Assembly: GCA_031281815.1 (NCBI GenBank)
Contig: JAITEY010000199.1
Coordinates: 1 to 7,215, forward strand
DNA: 7,215 bases
Direction: 5' to 3'
DNA from: Desulfovibrio sp.
Lineage (GTDB): Bacteria > Desulfobacterota > Desulfovibrionia > Desulfovibrionales > Desulfovibrionaceae
Each line of letters starts with the position of its first letter. The first letter of the stretch is position 1. A program made the position numbers and the translations under genes. The notes under the pieces are model-generated. The model did no database searches and was not told the DNA's origin. It was given only the letters and a program-made list of their open reading frames with translations. Shown here piece by piece: positions 1 through 5,662 of this stretch.

Positions 1-86
1 AGGATTTATTGATAATTTGCAAGGAAATAATGGGCTATCAATGTAATAACATCTGTAACTTTTTACTGATTTAGGGTACATCTCTA

Positions 87-114
87 CAAAGTCGTTTTGT
101 CAAAGTCGTTTTGT
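87..114. repeat. Perfect 14-bp tandem duplication after the kinase gene
   Basis: CAAAGTCGTTTTGT occurs twice back to back (87-100 and 101-114) with no mismatch. Each unit, with its neighbouring base, can form a small ACAAA/TTTGT hairpin on either strand. It lies 25 bp beyond the kinase stop. Perfect identity suggests a recent slippage duplication; no function is evident. Confidence 0.85.
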
Positions 115-128
115 CGGCCGCGCCCGAC
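113..128 (-). terminator. Weak stem-loop after the kinase stop
   Basis: GTCGG (113-117) and CCGAC (124-128) form a 5-bp GC-rich stem with a 6-nt loop, 10 nt beyond the kinase TAA. It is followed on the minus strand by ACAAAACGACTTTG rather than a U-tract. It may mark the operon end, but it is not a convincing intrinsic terminator. Confidence 0.25.
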
Positions 129-138
129 GCGCCGAATC

Positions 139-3100
139 TTACGCGTGCGTGACGGCATTGATTTTTTCTATAGCCTCTTCGTATTCAAAGGCTGTAATGC
201 GCCGCTCAATTTCCGCTATAAGCTCTTTTTGTTCGCTGTTGAGGTGCATTGAGGCGTATTTTTGCAGCAGGAAATTCACGGTTTGTATATCCATATCCTG
301 CAACGCCTTTTTCAACACATCGAATTCAAAGACACGGATATCAATCGATTCGTGCACGGTATCCTGTTGATCCAACTGCAAAGCCCGCTGTATATTATGG
401 AGCAGGGTGTCGAGATTTTCGATAAAGGGCGCGGTATTGTCCAGCATAAAGGCCGTATCGCCCTTGCGGGCCGCACTTTCGAGTTTTGCCGCCAGATGCG
501 CTGTCTGCAGGGCACCGGTTGTGCGGCATGTCCCTTTGAGGGCATGGACTAGAATAGTGTAGTTCTTTACATCGCCGTTTTCCAGACTTTCCAGAATGTG
601 AGGAATCTTCTGCTTGCCGTCCCGGCAAAATTCGGCCAGGATATCGCGGTAGACAGTCGGATTTTCTCCCGCATTCAACAAACCGGCGCGGAAATTGATG
701 CCTTCTATCTCCTTGAGCATGACCGCGCCTTTCTGCTGGTTGCCCCGTAGCGGCCTGTACACCTGCTTTTCCAGAGGCAACCATTTTTTGAGCATGTCTG
801 CAAGCTTGTTCATTCTGACAGGTTTGGGCAAAAAATCGTTCATGCCGCCGGCCAGGAACACTTCCCGCTGCCCGGATACGGCATTGGCCGTCAAGGCGAT
901 GATGACCGTATCGCGGCAGTTTTCGTTCTCCTCGCCGGCCTGCCGGATGACCGCGGCGGCTTCCATACCGTCCATGCCGGGCATCATGTGGTCCATGAAA
1001 ACAATATCGTAGCGGTTCTCCATGACAAGCCGCACCGCTTCCAGTCCGTTCATGCAGGTATCCGTCCGTATGTCGAAGTGACCGATAAATTCCTTGGCAA
1101 CCATAAGATTCGCATAGATGTCGTCCACAACGAGAACCTTGGCCGTGGGGGCGGAAAGCTCCATTGATGTCTCGACATCGGGTGTGCTGCGCCCGCTCCT
1201 GCCGTTCAGAACATCGGCAACCGCGACGGAGTAGGGCGGTGAAACAAGAGATTCCGCATGCAAGGGCACATTTTCACCAAGTTTGCCGACTACAACGAAA
1301 CGCGGGCTGCCCGTTTCGGACGCTTTGTACGGAATACAATGCCGCGCCTGCGTTGAGGTGACAAAAGCATAATCGTAATCATTATTTTGCAGACTGCCGG
1401 TAAATTCCTGTACTCCAGCCGCTTTATATATGTGCTCCACCCCCAGGTCATTAAGTGCAAGTTCCAGGGAGATCATATCAGTGGAATTATCAGAAAACAG
1501 CAATATACGTATTTGCGAAGCTTTCGCAATATATGCCGTCGGTGTCTTATCGTTAAAGTGCTGACGTACTGTAGCTGTAAATGTAGACCCTTTTTTATAT
1601 TTACTTTTTACATTTATTGTACCATCCATCATACTACATAAATTCCATGTTATAGCCAAACCACGTCCTGTACCTTCAATGTGTATATGTTCCTTCGATG
1701 TACTTCTTTTAAAATCATCAAAAATAAACTGTATATCCTTTTCATTAATACCGACACCAGTATCCATAACTTGAATAGATAGAAGAATATTATTTTCAAA
1801 AAACTCTTCTATACCGACTGTAAGCTGTATAAATCCTTTTTCGGTATATTTTATGGCGTTCGATAGAAGGTTATAAAATATTTGCCTGACTCTTACTTCG
1901 TCGCCATGTAATACAGCCGGTACTTCAGGATTGATGCGTACTATAAAATTGATATCATGCTTTTCCAGAAGTGGGATACGTACCATATTGATAATGTCGT
2001 TGAGCAGGCTGGAAAAATGATAATCGTACTTTTCCAGCGCAAAGCTGCCGGACTCTATTTTTGAAAAGTCAAGGATATCGCTGATAATCGCCAGCAACGA
2101 ATTGCCGGCCTGACCTATGATGTTTGTGTATTCCCGCATTTCCTGAGAAATGTGTTTGCGGGCCAGCAGTTCGGTAAAACCGAGAATGGAGTTCAGTGGA
2201 GTGCGTATTTCATGGCTCATGCGGGCGAGGAAGAGGGTTTTGGTCTTGTTTTCCGAGTCGGAGCGGAATTTTTCCGCGCTCAGACGGAGAATGAAATAGG
2301 CAGTGACCAAAAAGGTCGCGATACCCCCGAAAAGCAGGATAAAGGCCGTCGTCGTGATGTCGTGGCGGTAGACCTGCTCGGGCATCAAAAAGCCCACATG
2401 CCAGCCGTTGAAGGTTTCTTGTAAAAAAAACACACTCCTGACGCCGTGGTAATTGGGCAAAGTGACGGGCATCTGCACAGTTGCGTCGCTTTGCAACTTT
2501 TCCACAAGGTTTGCATAATCGTCATTTAACGTCTGCAATTTGCGTCCGAGCAGTTCTCTGTCTTTATGGACCATGACGGTGTAGTCCGCGGTGGTCAGTA
2601 TAATGAAGCCGCCGTCTGTTTCCTGGTAGATTTTGTTGAAGAAGCCTGCAACAGGGACGGCAAAAGCCGCCGCGCCGCGTACGCGCCCGGACGAGTCCTG
2701 CACGGCCTGTGAGATGAAAAAAGTGAGTTTGCGGGTTTGCGGGCACAAAACGGGGTCTGTCATAATAACTTTACCGGGATTGAGAACAGCAAGTATATAC
2801 CATGGTTGCAGTGCTGTCGGTAAATTGAGGAGATACAGGGAACAGGCCGTGTCTTTGTGTGACAAGTCTTCACCATCGACATGTGCGGTAAAGTCAAAGG
2901 GCTGTATCGGATTGTCGACATCGGGGCGGGCTACTTTTCCGTGCAGGTTGGAGGCCAGCGCACGGAGATTGTCCATGGATACGTTTTGATCCAGGCGTTC
3001 ACGTAAGATCAGCGTAGTGATGCCGAGTTGGTACGTCAAGGTTTGCATACGGGCGGCAAGAGCATGTTTTGTCACGTTGAGCGTTGCATATACATCCTTG

Positions 3101-3222
3101 TCTCTATGCGTCGTGATGTTGCTGCTTATCATGTAGTAACTGCACGCTACGCTCAGAACGGTCAGAACGAATACCAGCAGAAGCTTGAAGCGGGCAATGT
3201 GCAGGAGGTGTTTGAGGGTCAT
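139..3222 (-). CDS. Membrane hybrid histidine kinase: Cache, HisKA, HATPase, pseudo-receiver, receiver, HPt
   Basis: Predicted inner-membrane sensor kinase of 1027 residues. Visible in order: TM1 (about 12-33), a periplasmic segment of about 255 residues resembling a double Cache ligand-binding domain, TM2 (290-314), HisKA with H-box SHEIRTPLNS (phospho-His H337), HATPase with N-box (N455), G1 box DTGVGI (D487) and G2 box GTGRGLAI, a degenerate receiver (about 570-675) with no acceptor Asp, an intact receiver (about 694-815: D700/D701, acceptor D744, T778, K800), an HPt domain with HALKGTCRTTGA (H893), and a helical tail of about 70 residues. I chose the ATG at 3222 because AAAGGG lies about 7 nt upstream and it follows the preceding stop by 10 nt. 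A longer start at 3312 would add a hydrophilic stretch overlapping the upstream gene. The gene is cotranscribed with the HD-GYP regulator, its likely phosphorelay target. The ligand is unknown. The ATPase segment is unusually AT-rich, and the G2 box carries Arg where Leu is usual. Confidence 0.93.
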   Translation of the reverse strand: MTLKHLLHIARFKLLLVFVLTVLSVACSYYMISSNITTHRDKDVYATLNVTKHALAARMQTLTYQLGITTLILRERLDQNVSMDNLRALASNLHGKVARPDVDNPIQPFDFTAHVDGEDLSHKDTACSLYLLNLPTALQPWYILAVLNPGKVIMTDPVLCPQTRKLTFFISQAVQDSSGRVRGAAAFAVPVAGFFNKIYQETDGGFIILTTADYTVMVHKDRELLGRKLQTLNDDYANLVEKLQSDATVQMPVTLPNYHGVRSVFFLQETFNGWHVGFLMPEQVYRHDITTTAFILLFGGIATFLVTAYFILRLSAEKFRSDSENKTKTLFLARMSHEIRTPLNSILGFTELLARKHISQEMREYTNIIGQAGNSLLAIISDILDFSKIESGSFALEKYDYHFSSLLNDIINMVRIPLLEKHDINFIVRINPEVPAVLHGDEVRVRQIFYNLLSNAIKYTEKGFIQLTVGIEEFFENNILLSIQVMDTGVGINEKDIQFIFDDFKRSTSKEHIHIEGTGRGLAITWNLCSMMDGTINVKSKYKKGSTFTATVRQHFNDKTPTAYIAKASQIRILLFSDNSTDMISLELALNDLGVEHIYKAAGVQEFTGSLQNNDYDYAFVTSTQARHCIPYKASETGSPRFVVVGKLGENVPLHAESLVSPPYSVAVADVLNGRSGRSTPDVETSMELSAPTAKVLVVDDIYANLMVAKEFIGHFDIRTDTCMNGLEAVRLVMENRYDIVFMDHMMPGMDGMEAAAVIRQAGEENENCRDTVIIALTANAVSGQREVFLAGGMNDFLPKPVRMNKLADMLKKWLPLEKQVYRPLRGNQQKGAVMLKEIEGINFRAGLLNAGENPTVYRDILAEFCRDGKQKIPHILESLENGDVKNYTILVHALKGTCRTTGALQTAHLAAKLESAARKGDTAFMLDNTAPFIENLDTLLHNIQRALQLDQQDTVHESIDIRVFEFDVLKKALQDMDIQTVNFLLQKYASMHLNSEQKELIAEIERRITAFEYEEAIEKINAVTHA

Positions 3223-3228
3223 GAGCGG

Positions 3229-3234
3229 CCCTTT
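3229..3234 (-). promoter_or_regulatory. Ribosome binding site of the kinase, overlapping the upstream stop
   Basis: The minus strand reads TAAAGGGCCGCTCATG: the TAA stop of the HD-GYP gene runs directly into AAAGGG, about 7 nt before the kinase ATG at 3222. This supports that start and implies translational coupling of the two proteins. Confidence 0.7.
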
Positions 3235-4300
3235 ACTGCGGGCAGAAGGTTTCCGCGGCTCTGAGGAAGATATCCGTGAGTTCGGGGTCGAACTGTTTGC
3301 CTCTCTGCTCACTGATGATGTTCAGTGCCTGGGCGTGGGTGAAGGGTTGTTTGTAAGGGCGTTGCGACACCAGGGCGTCGTAGACGTCGGCAAAGGCCAT
3401 CATGCGTCCTTGCAGAGGAATTTCTCCGTCTTTCAGTCCTTGTGGGTAGCCGTTGCCGTCCCAGTGTTCGTGATGGGTGCCGGCCATGATTTTGGCGTGT
3501 TCCAGAAAATCGCTGCCCTCGACTTGTTCCTGCAATTTGGCGATGATGTCCGCGCCGACCTTGGCGTGTTTTTTCATTTCCTCGCGCTCGTCAACGGTCA
3601 AAGGCCCGGGCTTGAGTAGAATCACGTCCGGGGTGCTGATTTTTCCGATGTCGTGCAGTTGGGAGGATTGCAGGAACATGGCAATGTCCCATTCCTGCAG
3701 GGTTTCGGTAAACGCGCTGTCCTGCGGTATATTGTCGATGAGCGCGGAAAGTATTTTTGTAGTGCGAGTCACATGGCCGCCGGTGGTGTAATCTCTGTAT
3801 TCAACGACATCACCCATCATGCGTACCACTGCTGCCTGCAGATTGCTGATGGTTTCGGTTTTTTTTCGAACCAGTGCATTCAGGCTTTCATTCATCTCCC
3901 TGAGTTCTCTTTTTTGCTGTTCCAACAGCAAATGTATGCTCAGACGTTTCTTCAATAAATGGGGAGTAAACGGTTTGCTCATATAATCCACCGCGCCCAG
4001 GGACAGACCGACCAGTTCGCTTTCCCTGTCCGCCTGCGCGGTGAGGAAAATAACCGGGATCTCCGCGGTGTTTTTGTCTTTTTTCAGGATTTGGAGGACT
4101 TCGTAGCCGTTCTGGTCGGGCATCATAACGTCGAGCAGGATCAGATCGGGGAGTACGGGGCTCTGGGCCAGCATGGCAAAGAGCTTGGACCCGCTGGGCA
4201 GGGTAACGACGTCATACTCGTCCATAAGAGCGTTTCTGGCCGCTTTCAGGATAAGTGTGCTGTCGTCGACGACGGCTATAATTTTGCGCTTACCGGGCAT
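3233..4300 (-). CDS. Response regulator with HD-GYP output (predicted cyclic-di-GMP phosphodiesterase)
   Basis: Cytoplasmic protein of 355 residues. An N-terminal receiver (about 5-120) has acidic D12/D13, acceptor D57 in LLDVMMPDQNG, T87 and K109. A charged, probably coiled linker (about 121-165) leads to an HD-GYP domain with H176, HDIGK (H216, D217), KKHAKVG (H245), HHEHWDGNGYP (H276/H277, GYP 284-286) and the FADVYDAL..RPYK signature. All metal-ligand motifs look intact, so cyclic-di-GMP hydrolysis is the family-based prediction, gated by phosphorylation of D57. The architecture is RpfG-like, but no RpfF/RpfC neighbour is visible, so no symbol is given. The start at 4300 has a strong ribosome binding site (AAAGGGGG, 5-6 nt upstream) and lies downstream of the promoter. 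An in-frame start at 4435 lies upstream of that promoter and is rejected. The sequence encoding the linker contains a run of eight A residues. Confidence 0.94.
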   Translation of the reverse strand: MPGKRKIIAVVDDSTLILKAARNALMDEYDVVTLPSGSKLFAMLAQSPVLPDLILLDVMMPDQNGYEVLQILKKDKNTAEIPVIFLTAQADRESELVGLSLGAVDYMSKPFTPHLLKKRLSIHLLLEQQKRELREMNESLNALVRKKTETISNLQAAVVRMMGDVVEYRDYTTGGHVTRTTKILSALIDNIPQDSAFTETLQEWDIAMFLQSSQLHDIGKISTPDVILLKPGPLTVDEREEMKKHAKVGADIIAKLQEQVEGSDFLEHAKIMAGTHHEHWDGNGYPQGLKDGEIPLQGRMMAFADVYDALVSQRPYKQPFTHAQALNIISEQRGKQFDPELTDIFLRAAETFCPQ

Positions 4301-4304
4301 AGTA

Positions 4305-4312
4305 TCCCCCTT
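4305..4312 (-). promoter_or_regulatory. Strong ribosome binding site of the HD-GYP regulator
   Basis: The minus strand reads AAAGGGGG about 5 nt before the ATG at 4300. It is the best ribosome binding site in the window, and it decides the start against the longer in-frame alternative. Confidence 0.8.
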
Positions 4313-4315
4313 TCC

Positions 4316-4353
4316 GGGCTCCGCGAGGCATTTCCCCTCATGCAGGCGCGCCC
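4316..4353 (-). other. Possible stem-loop in the leader of the HD-GYP gene
   Basis: The leader can pair GGGC with GCCC, CGCG with CGCG and GCAT with ATGC around an 8-nt purine-rich loop containing GAGGGG. The true ribosome binding site lies just outside the 3' arm. Short GC-rich stems arise easily by chance here, and I recognise no known riboswitch core. Confidence 0.3.
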
Positions 4354-4388
4354 GTACGGCTTTAAAAAAATGTACTGTGGAATCAGAA

Positions 4389-4417
4389 AATATAGAAATG
4401 CGAACCGGTATTGTCAA
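4389..4417 (-). promoter_or_regulatory. Sigma70-type promoter of the signalling operon
   Basis: On the minus strand TTGACA (4417-4412, a perfect -35) is followed by a 17-bp spacer and TATATT (4394-4389, one mismatch to TATAAT). Transcription should begin near 4382, giving a leader of about 82 nt before the ATG at 4300. Its position shows that the HD-GYP gene starts at 4300, not at the upstream in-frame ATG. It would serve both signalling genes, which are 10 nt apart. Evidence is motif match and spacing only. Confidence 0.8.
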
Positions 4418-4462
4418 TAGTCTTTTCGACGACAAACAGGGCGCGGGGAGATTTCCAAAGTC

Positions 4463-4495
4463 ATAGGTTTTATCCAGTTATAGGCTTTACCCAAT
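4463..4495. repeat. Imperfect direct repeat with 17-bp period upstream of the promoter
   Basis: ATAGGTTTTATCCAGT (4463-4478) and ATAGGCTTTACCCAAT (4480-4495) match at 13 of 16 positions; the three differences are all transitions. The repeats lie about 46 bp upstream of the -35 box, where an activator, possibly a response regulator, could bind. The second copy overlaps the first arm of the neighbouring stem-loop. The function is inferred from position only. Confidence 0.45.
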
Positions 4496-4530
4496 CATCT
4501 GCCGCCGCATCGGGCGGTGACAGCTGATTG
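4492..4530 (-). terminator. Stem-loop directly after the deacetylase stop
   Basis: The arms CAATCA (4492-4497) and TGATTG (4525-4530) enclose CTG/CAG and CCGCC/GGCGG around a 6-nt loop, with one mismatch and a 3-nt bulge. It begins one base after the deacetylase TAA, as a terminator would. On the minus strand the following bases are GGTAAAG, not a U-tract, so intrinsic termination would be weak. It could instead protect the 3' end, mark a Rho-dependent end, or slow antisense transcription. Confidence 0.5.
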
Positions 4531-4531
4531 T

Positions 4532-5650
4532 TTAGCGGTCAACGATCCTGTGACAGAATCTGCCTATGTCGTAGGGAATTTCCCGCAAGACCGACGATGC
4601 GCCGCTGAGCACGCTCAACAAGGCGTCACCTGTATGCCCGCGCACGGCGATGCGGCGCACGGCCCCCGCGCGGCCCGGCAGGTTCGCTCCTCTGTAGGTG
4701 GTGAAAAAGACGCGGAAACCGGCCCGGCGTCCCTCCTCACGCGCGGTTGTGTTGTAATCGCCCCAAGGCCAGCAGAAGCTGACCGGGGCATATCCCAGAC
4801 GGGCAAGACATTGTTCCCGGCAGGCGATGAATTCCGCCGCCAGCCTGGCCCGGTATTCTTCTCTGCTTTCCCGCACCCCGAGGCAGGGCAGGCTGTCGAT
4901 GGCTTCGATGACAAGCCGGCGGTTTTTTTCCTGCGACAGGAAACTCTGCGCCTCTTTGGCCTGTTGCGGCACAAGGTTGCGGATCAGGTCGAACAATTCC
5001 GGCACCGGCGTAAAGCCCCTGTGCGTCAGGCCGTGGTCCAGGGGAAAGCGCGGAAAACCCCAGGGGACGGCATACGGCGGCACGTCGAAAAACGAATAGC
5101 GGTCATTGGGCCGGTACAGTCGGTCAAAACGCAAATCCGTCATCACCCGTCCGTGCGTCATGGAATGGGGAGCGCCTGCCAGCACGCCCTTTTGCCGCAT
5201 GACGCCGACTTCTTTCCACGAGCAGAAAATAATCGGCGACACCAGCAGACCCTGCCGGTTGCGCACGGGAGCGCGCGCGTCCAGATTCGGCAGCGGCGCG
5301 GGCGTTGCGCCGTCCGCCGAGGCTGCTTCCACGGTCGGGCGCAGGACGTCGCCGTCCTGCAGCAGGCCCAGTACCGGGAAAAGGACGCCGCAGTGTCCGT
5401 AACGCCGCAACAGGGGTTCGGCGTAAACATAGTTGTCCAGGTACCCGTCGTCGAACGTGAACAGGCAGACCTTGCGGGGCAGGCGACGCCCGTGCAGAAA
5501 ATACGCTTCGGCTTCTTCCAGGGAAATGCCGCGCCACCCCGCCCCGGACAAAGTACGGCAATGTTCCTCAAAGACTTCCGGCGCAACGCAGAGCCGATGC
5601 GGATGACGGCTGACGGAATGGTACATCAGGACGGGCAGCGAAAACAGCAT
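4532..5650 (-). CDS. NodB-type polysaccharide deacetylase family protein
   Basis: Protein of 372 residues in the carbohydrate esterase 4 (NodB) fold. Visible motifs: an N-terminal strand PVLMYHSVS (6-14) typical of the family, TFDDG (65-69; catalytic base and metal Asp expected at D67/D68), the metal-binding H-S-x-x-H motif as HSMTH (162-166), and FCWPWGDYN (292-300) in the position of the usual YPxG motif. Expected chemistry is metal-dependent removal of N- or O-acetyl groups from a polysaccharide or its lipid-linked precursor. There is no clear signal peptide, so it may act in the cytoplasm. Between HSMTH and CWPWG lie about 125 residues, longer than in compact NodB domains. The start at 5650 preserves the PVLMYHS strand. 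It has only a weak ribosome binding site and follows the upstream stop by 12 nt, which suggests translational coupling. The substrate cannot be read from the sequence. Confidence 0.9.
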   Translation of the reverse strand: MLFSLPVLMYHSVSRHPHRLCVAPEVFEEHCRTLSGAGWRGISLEEAEAYFLHGRRLPRKVCLFTFDDGYLDNYVYAEPLLRRYGHCGVLFPVLGLLQDGDVLRPTVEAASADGATPAPLPNLDARAPVRNRQGLLVSPIIFCSWKEVGVMRQKGVLAGAPHSMTHGRVMTDLRFDRLYRPNDRYSFFDVPPYAVPWGFPRFPLDHGLTHRGFTPVPELFDLIRNLVPQQAKEAQSFLSQEKNRRLVIEAIDSLPCLGVRESREEYRARLAAEFIACREQCLARLGYAPVSFCWPWGDYNTTAREEGRRAGFRVFFTTYRGANLPGRAGAVRRIAVRGHTGDALLSVLSGASSVLREIPYDIGRFCHRIVDR

Positions 5651-5662
5651 GGATATCTGAAC

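Larger units (their letters stand above)
1..138. other. Non-coding flank, AT-rich to 110
   Basis: No credible reading frame. Bases 1-80 are about 30% GC, in sharp contrast to the GC-rich end of the kinase region. They contain an inverted pair ATTGATA (8-14) and TATCAAT (36-42) separated by 21 bases, which could be an operator or chance. The tandem repeat and weak hairpin follow. No convincing promoter was found. Confidence 0.6.

Noticed and set aside
1..80. Minus-strand promoter TTGATA near 37-42 for a gene left of the window
   Set aside because: No acceptable -10 box at 16-18 bp spacing.
87..114. CRISPR-like repeat
   Set aside because: The two units are directly adjacent without spacers and only 14 bp long.
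3223..3312. Longer kinase start adding 30 residues
   Set aside because: The extension is Ser/Arg-rich, overlaps the upstream gene and lacks a good ribosome binding site; the ATG at 3222 has one.
3185..3619. Plus-strand frame of 144 codons opposite the HD-GYP domain
   Set aside because: Antisense shadow of a well-conserved domain with no plausible product.
4275..4341. Short upstream ORF beginning ATGAGGGGAAATG in the leader
   Set aside because: It overlaps the real start in another frame, its product is uninformative, and the apparent upstream GC stem offers no ribosome binding site.
4301..4382. Cyclic-di-GMP riboswitch in the leader of the HD-GYP gene
   Set aside because: Tempting given the gene, but the leader is short and shows no recognisable conserved core; only simple stems can be drawn.
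3959..4420. Plus-strand frame of 153 codons opposite the HD-GYP gene
   Set aside because: It mirrors the receiver codons, resembles no domain, and the minus-strand gene is certain.
4301..4435. Longer start of the HD-GYP gene adding 45 residues
   Set aside because: The sigma70 promoter lies inside this stretch, and the receiver begins right after 4300 with a strong ribosome binding site.
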